The notes below the pieces were generated by a model, which had not been told where the DNA came from, searched no databases, and worked only from the letters and a program-made list of their open reading frames with translations. The translations under genes were made by a program, and so were the position numbers. From Caecibacter massiliensis (GTDB lineage: Bacteria; Bacillota; Negativicutes; Veillonellales; Megasphaeraceae): DNA of 64,000 nt. Below, in pieces: positions 30,337-38,583 of this stretch. The DNA lies in contig LT608311.1 in assembly GCA_900095875.1 (NCBI GenBank), positions 682,001-746,000 of the forward strand, given 5' to 3'. The first letter of the stretch is position 1; each line of letters opens with the position of its first letter.

Positions 30337-31155
30337 TCATATTGCCGGAATCATGGCGAAGGCTGCCATCCGTCCGGTATGACCGCCATCGCGACGATAT
30401 GAATAAAAGGCTTGTTCATCCTGATACGCGCAATGGGTTGTCGTATCGATGTGCTGTGGCAGCAGCCCCGCATGCAGCAACAGCTGCTGGTTTGCCTGCC
30501 ATAAATCAACGCAGACCGTATCCGCTGTTTTATAGACACATTGGTCATAGGCCGGTCCCATATGGCGGAAGATATCTGACGTCGCTTCACTGACCTCGAA
30601 ATGCTCCCGGGAAATAGACGGCCCGATAAAGGCGAGAATATCCCGTGGCTGTGATCCATATACGGTCTGCATGGCAAAAACCGTCTTGGAAGCCAGCCGG
30701 GAAGCCGTACCACGCCAGCCATCATGAATGACTGCACAGGCTTTTTTTACCGGATCATACAGGATAACCGGCACACAGTCGGCAATACAGATCAGGAGCA
30801 GCACTCCAGGCCGGCTGGTCATAAGCGCATCCGTATGGGGAAAGGCATCGTGATAACTGCCGGCCCCCCGTCCTATCTCGCTGTCTCCGACGGCGATTAC
30901 GTGATCTTCATGAGTCTGCTGCGGTGTAGTCAGTACATCGAGGCGGCAGCCCAGATGGGCACAGAGACGGCGCCGGTTTTCCAGGACGCATGATACGGAA
31001 TCTCCTACGTGCAGTGCCAGGTTTAGAGAATGATACGGAGCCGGACTTACCCCGCCCGTGCGGCCAGTAACGCCATGGCACAGGCCGGCACGATGCAGCT
31101 GCCCGCTTTCTTCCCAGGCAATCCCGTCCTTATGTTTAATCCACTGTGTCCCCAT
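30337..31155 (-). CDS. pgeF: PgeF/YfiH-type polyphenol oxidase (laccase-domain) protein
   Basis: 272-residue member of the PgeF/YfiH family, described as a purine nucleoside phosphorylase or as a peptidoglycan-editing factor. Conserved features are HGVTGRTGGVS at the start of the domain, TPQQTHEDHV, the metal-site segment IADCVPVILYDP, AVIHDGWRGT with its histidine, and THCAYQDEQAFYSYRRDG at the C-terminus. GTGGAGG lies 5 nt before MGTQWIKH, and the start overlaps the radical SAM gene by 20 nt, indicating coupling. Which of the reported activities applies here is not decidable from sequence. Confidence 0.92.
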   Translation of the reverse strand: MGTQWIKHKDGIAWEESGQLHRAGLCHGVTGRTGGVSPAPYHSLNLALHVGDSVSCVLENRRRLCAHLGCRLDVLTTPQQTHEDHVIAVGDSEIGRGAGSYHDAFPHTDALMTSRPGVLLLICIADCVPVILYDPVKKACAVIHDGWRGTASRLASKTVFAMQTVYGSQPRDILAFIGPSISREHFEVSEATSDIFRHMGPAYDQCVYKTADTVCVDLWQANQQLLLHAGLLPQHIDTTTHCAYQDEQAFYSYRRDGGHTGRMAAFAMIPAI

Positions 31156-32884
31156 TTGTACCTCCACATACATGACATCGCCGGCATCCTTCAAAGCATG
31201 GTATGGTGAACTCACCTTTTTCAGCCTTCTCCCGTTCCCGGATCAGGTAATCCTCTGCCAGACCATTATCGAGTACACTCCAGGGAAGGAGTTCGTCGGT
31301 CTGCCGTGGCGTATATAAAAATGATTCTACATCAAATCCTGTTTCCCGGACAGCCCGTTTCCAGCCCCTGACACCTCCGTAAGAATGGGCTTTCAGAAGC
31401 AGTTCCCCCACGCGGCGGTCCCCCCGGGAAAGGACCCCCTGGATATAGCACTGCCGCAGTGGTTCAGCCAAAACTTCCGTCTGCCGTATGCGCCCTGCCT
31501 CTTTTTTTATATATGCCAGTCTCCGTTCCACGACTTTTTGTTCCGTCATGGCCATCCACTGAAAGGGCGTCATCGGTTTTGGAATAAAAGGATTGATGCT
31601 CAGGGTAATACTGCTTTTGTTGCCAATGCGGTCCATGTGTTCCCGTACCCGGCGTGTCATATCCACAATTCCCTGTATATCTTCATCCGTTTCCATGGGG
31701 AGACCTATCATGATATACATCCGCACCTTACGGATTCCCGCAGCTGTACATAAATCGATGGATTGGAGGAGATGTTCTTCTGTAATTCCTTTATTGATAA
31801 TGTTCCGCATATGCTCACTGCCAGCTTCCGGTGCCAGGGTAATCGTCTTCTGCCCGCTTTCCGCAATGCCTTTGACAATAACAGGCGTAATGGAATCTGC
31901 ACGCAGAGACGCACAGGAAAAAGCCAGTCCCTGCTGACGGATGAATGTGACTAATTCGTCAATGTACGGATAATCGGAAATGGCAGCACCCATGAGGCCT
32001 ATCTTTTTACCCAGCTTCTTCCCCCGGAGAACGGCAGCTTTGACATATTCCAGCGGACGCACACGGGGACGGCGGTAACAATACCCAGCCATGCAGAACC
32101 GGCAGTGACGGCCACATCCACGGGCAATTTCAATGAGATACATGGATCCAAATTCCGTATCTGGCGTAGCGACGACCGTTTCCCCTGGCCGGGTCAGTTC
32201 ATGCCATTGCCGGCGTACGCGATGGGGTATACCTGGTTCGGCATCGATGCGCATCAAATTTCCCCTATCATCATACACGTGATGATACAGGGAAGGAACG
32301 TATACGCCTTCAACCCTTGCCAGACGGCGCAGCAACTCCTGCCTTCCGGCTCCGTCGGCCTTTGCCTGAAGCCAGGCGTCGAGAAATGCATGAATCAGTT
32401 CTTCTCCTTCTCCAATCAGGCAGACATCCATAAACAACGCCAGCGGCTCGGGATTAAAGAAAGCGACAGGACCACCCATGACTACCAGCGGATCGGTTTC
32501 TGTCCGGTCTGCAGCCCGGACAGGAATATGACCAGCTTCGAGAATATCCGGGATGTTAAAATAGTCCATCTCGAAATTGACAGAAAAGCCAAGAATTTCA
32601 AAATCACACAGTGGCCGCTTATTTTCCAGTGTCAGAAGTGGGGAATGTTCTTTTTCATAGATTTTCTTCAATTTCTTATCTGGCAGAAATGCCCGTTCGC
32701 ATTGAAAATCATTACGACTGTTTACCTCCCGGTAAATAATCTGCATTCCCAGATTGCTCATACCCGTCTCATAGGTATTAGGGTAACAGACAGCCATCGT
32801 ATGACGGCTGCCAAATGGATGCACGACATACCCCGTTTCCCTCGCCAGTCGTTCATTTAATGCTTTTTCCAGTTGCCAGCCCAT
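31136..32884 (-). CDS. B12-binding-domain radical SAM protein (TIGR03960-like)
   Basis: 582 residues. The N-terminal cobalamin-binding-like region carries MAVCYPNTYETGMSNLG and VVMGGPVAFFNPEP. The radical SAM core has the cluster motif C257-x3-C261-x2-C264 (GCGRHCRFC), and later ITLAPEAGSE. The C-terminus ends with a Cys-rich knot (CFEGCRRCHVCGG), which could hold zinc or a second cluster. The family is usually found beside a DUF2344 partner in Firmicutes; no such partner is present here. GGAG lies ahead of MGWQLEKA; an earlier in-frame ATG lacks support. The precise reaction is unknown. Confidence 0.88.
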   Translation of the reverse strand: MGWQLEKALNERLARETGYVVHPFGSRHTMAVCYPNTYETGMSNLGMQIIYREVNSRNDFQCERAFLPDKKLKKIYEKEHSPLLTLENKRPLCDFEILGFSVNFEMDYFNIPDILEAGHIPVRAADRTETDPLVVMGGPVAFFNPEPLALFMDVCLIGEGEELIHAFLDAWLQAKADGAGRQELLRRLARVEGVYVPSLYHHVYDDRGNLMRIDAEPGIPHRVRRQWHELTRPGETVVATPDTEFGSMYLIEIARGCGRHCRFCMAGYCYRRPRVRPLEYVKAAVLRGKKLGKKIGLMGAAISDYPYIDELVTFIRQQGLAFSCASLRADSITPVIVKGIAESGQKTITLAPEAGSEHMRNIINKGITEEHLLQSIDLCTAAGIRKVRMYIMIGLPMETDEDIQGIVDMTRRVREHMDRIGNKSSITLSINPFIPKPMTPFQWMAMTEQKVVERRLAYIKKEAGRIRQTEVLAEPLRQCYIQGVLSRGDRRVGELLLKAHSYGGVRGWKRAVRETGFDVESFLYTPRQTDELLPWSVLDNGLAEDYLIREREKAEKGEFTIPCFEGCRRCHVCGGTNGDTVD

Positions 32885-32920
32885 ATGCTTCTCCTTCCTG
32901 CACATCATAACGTATCTTTT

Positions 32921-32949
32921 ATTTTACTAGCCGCATCCCTTCTTGTCAA
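32921..32949 (-). promoter_or_regulatory. Promoter of the radical SAM-pgeF transcription unit
   Basis: Minus-strand TTGACA (32949-32944), 17-nt spacer, TAAAAT (32926-32921), about 30 nt before the start codon. Confidence 0.8.
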
Positions 32950-33036
32950 AGATAGGTCTTTATAGTAGAATATATATATTAATTGACTGTTCCGGGTCAG
33001 CGTATGTAAATTTACACTTAAAGGGATGATTACCAG

Positions 33037-33246
33037 ATGAAAATAAAATGCGTCGAATTAAGCCAGTTTGAATCCGATCTGATTCTCGCATTCTCACGAC
33101 AACCGAAAGCGGCACCTGTCTCGACGGGGTTGTGCCGTGCAATTTATCGTCGTCTGGAAGGCCAGCCGGCTTTTGCCAGAAACAATGTCACAGTTTACAG
33201 CAAACAAAGCGGCCCGGTAATCCGCCCGGCTATTGCTGAAAAATAA
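33037..33246 (+). CDS. Small basic protein of unknown function
   Basis: 69 residues, not recognised. It is basic and has no signal peptide or membrane helix. Support for being a gene: it is isolated, starts with an ATG after AAAGGG (11 nt away), and its stop is followed after about 15 nt by a near-perfect 20-bp terminator. Codon use in the second half resembles neighbouring genes. Against: the Shine-Dalgarno is mediocre and the promoter is vague (a TTGACT near 32983 lacks a good -10). It could also be a small RNA ending at the same terminator. Confidence 0.45.
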   Translation: MKIKCVELSQFESDLILAFSRQPKAAPVSTGLCRAIYRRLEGQPAFARNNVTVYSKQSGPVIRPAIAEK

Positions 33247-33262
33247 ATACGGATACACAAAG

Positions 33263-33313
33263 AAAGGACTTATGGCATAAAGGTAAAAAATCTTTATGCC
33301 ATAAGTCCTTTTT
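33263..33313. terminator. Strong terminator between convergent genes
   Basis: A 20-bp perfect stem (33263-33282 with 33292-33311), loop GTAAAAAAT, then a T run on the plus strand. On the minus strand the tail is CTTTCTTTG, so it may also stop sdaAA transcription. Confidence 0.9.
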
Positions 33314-33331
33314 CTATGTCGTGTCCCAGCA

Positions 33332-34219
33332 TCAGCCTTCGTTCATTTCCTGTTCCAGCCTCCGGGCAACGGCCTTTCCCGTTTCCGTTCTGGCAAGGCC
33401 GCCATCGGATGTTTCTTTAAGGGCAACGGGCATCATACGGCCGATTTCAGCCATAGCACTGATGACTTCATCAGGCGGAATGACACTGCGGATACCGGCC
33501 AGGGCCATTTCAGCTGCACCGACAGCCATTACAGCCAGGCAGGCATTCCGCTTAACACAGGGCACTTCTACCAGACCGGCTACGGGATCACAGGCCAGCC
33601 CCAGTGTGTTTTTCATGCACAGTGCCATAGCCTGCAGGATTGCATCATCAGAACCACCCGCCAGTTGGGCAGCCGCCGCGGCAGCCATGGCAGCAGCTGT
33701 CCCGCATTCGGCCTGACAACCGCCGACAGCTCCGGCAACTGACGCATTGCGGGATACGACAGCCCCAATTCCTGCGGCCGTAAAAAGAGCTTCTACATTT
33801 TCATCCGGACTCGTTCCCAGTTCTTCACTGACTGCCATAAGAACAGCTGGAACGATACCACAAGAACCTGCCGTCGGGCAAGCGACGATTTTGAACATCT
33901 TGGCATTGGCTTCACTGACAGCCAGCGCATACATCTCTGCCTTGCGTGGCAGGCTCCCCAGCAGCCGGCCACTGCTATGGGACAGTTTATTTGCATCTCC
34001 CCCGACGAGTCCGCTTACAGAAGTTCCCGTATCGGTAAGACCGGCCTCTATGGATTCACGAAATACCTCCAGCCGGGAAACCATGCGCTGCCGCACCACC
34101 TTTTCCGTCTGTTCAGAGGTTTCCATTTCGTGGCGGATAACGACGTCCGCTATCCGTATATCATGCTGGGCTGCCCTGTGAGAAAGTTCTTCCAGCGTTT
34201 TATATTCGTATTCGTACAT
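33332..34219 (-). CDS. sdaAA: L-serine dehydratase, iron-sulfur-dependent, alpha subunit
   Basis: 295-residue alpha subunit of the two-subunit [4Fe-4S] serine dehydratase, which deaminates L-serine to pyruvate and ammonia. The cluster and active-site cysteines lie in IVACPTAGSCGIVPA, GGCQAECG and the GLACDPVAGLVEVPC segment. It is the last gene of the addB-addA-sdaAB-sdaAA unit, 14 nt after sdaAB. Serine-to-pyruvate conversion fits the amino-acid and lactate-based fermentations of Negativicutes. Confidence 0.95.
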   Translation of the reverse strand: MYEYEYKTLEELSHRAAQHDIRIADVVIRHEMETSEQTEKVVRQRMVSRLEVFRESIEAGLTDTGTSVSGLVGGDANKLSHSSGRLLGSLPRKAEMYALAVSEANAKMFKIVACPTAGSCGIVPAVLMAVSEELGTSPDENVEALFTAAGIGAVVSRNASVAGAVGGCQAECGTAAAMAAAAAAQLAGGSDDAILQAMALCMKNTLGLACDPVAGLVEVPCVKRNACLAVMAVGAAEMALAGIRSVIPPDEVISAMAEIGRMMPVALKETSDGGLARTETGKAVARRLEQEMNEG

Positions 34220-34233
34220 CTCTCCTGTACCTC

Positions 34234-34893
34234 CTATAACGGTGCCAGCGTAATGACGCTCTCGATAGCTGAAATATTGCCGATCAGGCTGACCATTTCT
34301 GCCGGTACCGGACTGTCTGTGCAGACAATCATGACCGCATTGGCGTGTTTGCCGCTGCGGAACACCTTCATCGTCGAAACATTGATATGCCCGATTGCCA
34401 TAATCGTCGTCGCTTGGGCGATGATTCCCGGCTGATCACGATGCAGCGTAATCAGGGTATGTTCTTCCCCATTGAGAGAGACCTCAAATCCATTGATTTC
34501 GCGGATTTCAATCTTACCACCACCCAGGGAAACGCCCAATATTTCTGCCTGATTGCCATTTTTGCCTGTCATGGCAATGCGGACTGTATTCGGATGATCT
34601 ACTTCTTCATCAGATCGCCGCAGGGTAATTTCCAGCCCTTTTTCGGCCGCTATGGAAAAGGAGTCCCGGAGCCGGGTATCATCCGCTGAAAAACCCAGGA
34701 GGCCGGCGACCAGCGCCTTATCTGTCCCATGGCCTTTATAAGTCTTGGCAAACGACCCATATACGGTAATCATGGCCTTTACCGGTTCGTCCTTTAATAT
34801 ATTCCTCGCCATGAGACCGATACGCGCAGCACCGGCCGTATGCGAGCTGGAAGGGCCAATCATGACAGGCCCTACAATATCAAATACACTCAT
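34234..34893 (-). CDS. sdaAB: L-serine dehydratase, iron-sulfur-dependent, beta subunit
   Basis: 219-residue beta subunit. The N-terminal domain starts SVFDIVGPVMIGPSSSHTAG with the conserved SSSHT. The C-terminal ACT domain (TLITLHRDQPGIIAQATTIM and onward) may sense serine. It starts 9 nt after the addA stop with its own GGAG, so it is read from the addBA transcript unless an unseen promoter lies in the end of addA. The order beta then alpha matches Bacillus. Confidence 0.95.
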   Translation of the reverse strand: MSVFDIVGPVMIGPSSSHTAGAARIGLMARNILKDEPVKAMITVYGSFAKTYKGHGTDKALVAGLLGFSADDTRLRDSFSIAAEKGLEITLRRSDEEVDHPNTVRIAMTGKNGNQAEILGVSLGGGKIEIREINGFEVSLNGEEHTLITLHRDQPGIIAQATTIMAIGHINVSTMKVFRSGKHANAVMIVCTDSPVPAEMVSLIGNISAIESVITLAPL

Positions 34894-34902
34894 GATATAC
34901 TC

Positions 34903-37900
34903 CTATTCTACACGAATCGCCGTTTCCAGGCGGAAACTATACATATAGGCCTCCCGTACGGGACGGCCACTGATCTTTTCTACAGCCTGCCTGTAGAGAG
35001 AAATCTGTACGCCATACCGTTTGATAAAGGCGTCCGCATCATCGAGACGGTCTGTCTTATAATCAATCAATACCCATCCATCACCCTCCCGGAATAAACA
35101 GTCGATAACGCCCTGCACCAGTATTTCCTCTCCCGGTTCTGCGTCCGGCAGGAGACCGCCGGCAGGAAGGAGGATGCTGAACGGATATTCCCGGAGTATG
35201 CGGTCTGACGACGCCATGCGCCGGCTGAGCGGCGAATGACAAAACGCAAGGATTGGCGGCAGATAGGCCATTGATACTTCTTCTGCTGTAAATAATTCCT
35301 GAGCCTGCCAGGACCGGAGCTGTGCATCTATATCGTTCCGGTTCATGTCAGCCCTGATATCCAGATACTGCATGATTTTATGAACAATCGTACCACGGCG
35401 GGCGCCCGTTTCTTCCTCTTCCCTTCCATCCATCCATGCCGGCAGCCGGCCAAACACGTCTTCCTCACGGTCTGCCCCGGCCCCCGTCGCTGCCAGTTCC
35501 CGTTCTTCTTCCCATTCATCCTGGTGTTGGAGCTGATACTGTCTTTTGATTTCAGAGACAGAATACTTGGCTGCTGTCCCCGTCGCTTTAGGCCACGGAT
35601 AGTGCCAGGATAAGGTTTGCTCCATCCAGCCGGGAATCAGGGCTCCTACCGGTTCACCGCGGCGCACCTGCTGCAACGGTGAATCAAGGGATATATCCGG
35701 TGCCACTTCTTCCAAAGTCGGAATCTGGTGATATAAAGCCAGGCGCCAAAGGCCGTGCATTTCGTCACTTTCCAGTCCCGCCATAACCTTTTCATTGGTC
35801 TGTTTCCACTGATCCGCCCCTGCAAAAAGAGGCATGAGCCAATCGAGATATGACTTTCCTTCCGATGGACTACCTTCTTTTTGCCAGCGTTTCCAGGCTT
35901 TTCCCATATCTTTGACAGTACCTGTCAGGATCAGTTTATCCCGTGCCCGGGTCATCGCAACGTAGAGTACGCGCTGTTCTTCTGCCCGTCCTTCCCAGGC
36001 TAGTTGTTCCCTTAGACCGCTCCAAATGAAGTCAGGATAAGAAATCCGCCATTCCGTATCAAATTGCCGCAGGCCGATCCCTAAAGATTTATGGAGCAGT
36101 ATGTCCTTGGAAAGGTCTGTTTCATTGAACTGTTTCCCCATATCGGCTACGACGACAACAGGAAATTCCAATCCTTTACTTTTGTGGATGGAAATGATGC
36201 GTACAACATCTTCCCCTTCTCCCAGTACTTTGGCCGGAGCCAGATCGAGCTCGTCTTCCTGCATCTTGTCGATGAGCTGCAGATAGCGGAATAATCCGCG
36301 ATATCCCGCTTCTTCATATTGCCGGGCCCGTTCATACAGAGCCCGGAGATTAGCCTGCCGGACAGCACCGCCGGGCATACCTCCGACAAAATGGATATAC
36401 CCCGTGTCCTCATACAGCCGCTGCAATAATTCGGCAACACTGGCGCGCCGGCTAAACGTCCGCCACTGTTCCAGATGCCGCATAAAATCCCGTAATGGAG
36501 CGGCATCCTCATCGGATAACGTTTGTACATATGCAGGCAGTTTCTGCCACAATGTTCCGTCTCCTGTCAGATGAAGGCAGGCCAGGGCCGACTCATCCAT
36601 TTTGACCAGCGGTGACCGGAGGACGGCCGCCATGGGAAGATCCTGTTCCGGGTTATCGATGCATCGCAGCAAAGCCAGCATGACCTGTACTTCTATAGCG
36701 GCAAAATACCCGCCGCTTTCATCGGCATATACGGGGATGCCCGCTTCCTGAAAAATCCGGGCCATGACTTGTGCTTTATTTTTCAGTGAACGGAGCAGCA
36801 CAACCATATGGCGCCAGGAAACGGGCTCCATGGAACTATCTTTACGTTGGATACACTGACCGGAATGTTTCATGTCTATCAGGCATCGGGCCACCATCTG
36901 GCACTCTTTTTCAAATGCCGTACGTTCGTCCTCCCCGTCTCCGGCCAGCTCATCAGAAACCAATTCTGATGGCTGGTCATCCTCTGCACCGGTATCATCA
37001 CTTCCTCCTGTATCGAGTAACCGGACTTCTACCGTACCGCCCAGCCAGGAATCGTCGATGCATTCCTTACGACCGGCGTACAGCCGTTCCCGTTCACCAT
37101 AAGGCATACCGGCTGTCTCTGTCGTCATAATGCGGCTGAATACGTCGTTGATGGCTTCCAGGATATGCCTGTCGCTACGGAAATTACGGGCCAGGTCAAT
37201 GCAGCGCTGCTCCGCCCGGTCATCCCGGCTGTACGCCCGGTATTTTTCCAGAAATAATGTAGGATCTGCCAGGCGGAACCGGTATATACTCTGTTTGATA
37301 TCCCCAACCATAAAACGGTTATCCGGGCAGGCTATCAGCCGTGCTATCATTTCCTGGACGCCGTTTGTATCCTGGTATTCATCCATGAGGATTTCTTTAA
37401 ACGTGTGGCGCAATTCCTCTGCCGCATCAGACCGGATAATATGTTCCGGCGTTGAAACCGGGTCCAGGAGTATCTGCAGGCAAAAATGTTCCAGGTCATT
37501 GAAATCGACCCAGCTTTTTTCCTTCTTTGCCTGTCCGTAAGCTTCGGCAAAATCTTTTGTCAGCTGCACCAGCCCTGTAATATACGGCTCCATGCTGCGC
37601 AATCCATCCAGCCAGTCTCTGCCCGATGGCACAAACCACATATCCCGCATGGCCGTAAACTGCTTCTTGCATGACGTGCGTACCTTTTTGCATTGTTCCC
37701 AAAATTCTTTATCGTCTTCGTCCAGCTTACGCAGACTGGCAAGGCGGTCATAATTGACAGCCCGTACAGCCTGCCGCAGTTCTTCCCACGAAGTCTTATC
37801 CTGAATCGACTGCAACATAACATATTCATTTTGTATTTGCTGATATCCTTTTTCCAGTGCCGGCCGGGCCTCCAGTCCGGGTAAAATCTGCCGTAACCGT

Positions 37901-38583
37901 TCCAGGATGCTGCTGATCTGACTATGGGCCCTTTTTTTGATGGGCTGGCACCAGGGAAGATCATCCAGTCTGGCATCATCGGCCACGGCATAATCGGCCA
38001 CAGCCTTGTCCAGCCAGGCATCCGGCCAGGGCAGGCTGCGGGAAAAGTGATATATACGGATGATTTCTTCCATCAGGATGTCATCGCCGTGTTCATCGCC
38101 AAACATTTCCGCCAGTGGATAGAGGATTTGAGCCTTATCCGGATCTTCATAATAAGACAAAAAGACATCCTCCAATACCTGATGCTGCAGCAGGATTAAT
38201 TCTTCCGTTCCGGCAATGGTAAATCGGGGATCGATATCGATTTTATAAAAATATCTCCGGATAACGGCCTGACAAAAAGAATGAAGAGTAGAAATATGGG
38301 CAGAAGGCATGAGTGCCAGCTGCCGTTCCGCCCTTTCTGAATCTTCTTCAGTCAGCTTACTGGCCAGTGCCGCTGCAATCCGTTCCCTCATTTCGGCAGC
38401 AGCTGCTTTGGTAAACGTGACGACCAGCATTTCCGTTATGTCCACCGGGGCTATCTGATCCAGAAGACGGCGTATGATACGTTCTACAAGGACAGCCGTC
38501 TTGCCGCTCCCGGCAGCTGCCGACAATAAAAGTGTCTGTCCCCGGCTGTCGATTGCTTCCTGCTGTTCATGAGTCCATGCCAT
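34903..38583 (-). CDS. addA: ATP-dependent helicase/nuclease subunit A
   Basis: 1226-residue AddA, the UvrD-like helicase and nuclease subunit of the Firmicute RecBCD counterpart that resects double-strand breaks for RecA loading. Walker A is SAAAGSGKTAVLVE near residue 20, Walker B is MDEYQDTNGVQ, and SIHKSKGLEFPVVVV and VAMTRARDKLIL are late helicase motifs. The C-terminal nuclease has the catalytic LIDYKTDRLDD. The ATG follows GGAG by 9 nt and overlaps the addB end by 17 nt. The length is normal for the family. Confidence 0.97.
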   Translation of the reverse strand: MAWTHEQQEAIDSRGQTLLLSAAAGSGKTAVLVERIIRRLLDQIAPVDITEMLVVTFTKAAAAEMRERIAAALASKLTEEDSERAERQLALMPSAHISTLHSFCQAVIRRYFYKIDIDPRFTIAGTEELILLQHQVLEDVFLSYYEDPDKAQILYPLAEMFGDEHGDDILMEEIIRIYHFSRSLPWPDAWLDKAVADYAVADDARLDDLPWCQPIKKRAHSQISSILERLRQILPGLEARPALEKGYQQIQNEYVMLQSIQDKTSWEELRQAVRAVNYDRLASLRKLDEDDKEFWEQCKKVRTSCKKQFTAMRDMWFVPSGRDWLDGLRSMEPYITGLVQLTKDFAEAYGQAKKEKSWVDFNDLEHFCLQILLDPVSTPEHIIRSDAAEELRHTFKEILMDEYQDTNGVQEMIARLIACPDNRFMVGDIKQSIYRFRLADPTLFLEKYRAYSRDDRAEQRCIDLARNFRSDRHILEAINDVFSRIMTTETAGMPYGERERLYAGRKECIDDSWLGGTVEVRLLDTGGSDDTGAEDDQPSELVSDELAGDGEDERTAFEKECQMVARCLIDMKHSGQCIQRKDSSMEPVSWRHMVVLLRSLKNKAQVMARIFQEAGIPVYADESGGYFAAIEVQVMLALLRCIDNPEQDLPMAAVLRSPLVKMDESALACLHLTGDGTLWQKLPAYVQTLSDEDAAPLRDFMRHLEQWRTFSRRASVAELLQRLYEDTGYIHFVGGMPGGAVRQANLRALYERARQYEEAGYRGLFRYLQLIDKMQEDELDLAPAKVLGEGEDVVRIISIHKSKGLEFPVVVVADMGKQFNETDLSKDILLHKSLGIGLRQFDTEWRISYPDFIWSGLREQLAWEGRAEEQRVLYVAMTRARDKLILTGTVKDMGKAWKRWQKEGSPSEGKSYLDWLMPLFAGADQWKQTNEKVMAGLESDEMHGLWRLALYHQIPTLEEVAPDISLDSPLQQVRRGEPVGALIPGWMEQTLSWHYPWPKATGTAAKYSVSEIKRQYQLQHQDEWEEERELAATGAGADREEDVFGRLPAWMDGREEEETGARRGTIVHKIMQYLDIRADMNRNDIDAQLRSWQAQELFTAEEVSMAYLPPILAFCHSPLSRRMASSDRILREYPFSILLPAGGLLPDAEPGEEILVQGVIDCLFREGDGWVLIDYKTDRLDDADAFIKRYGVQISLYRQAVEKISGRPVREAYMYSFRLETAIRVE

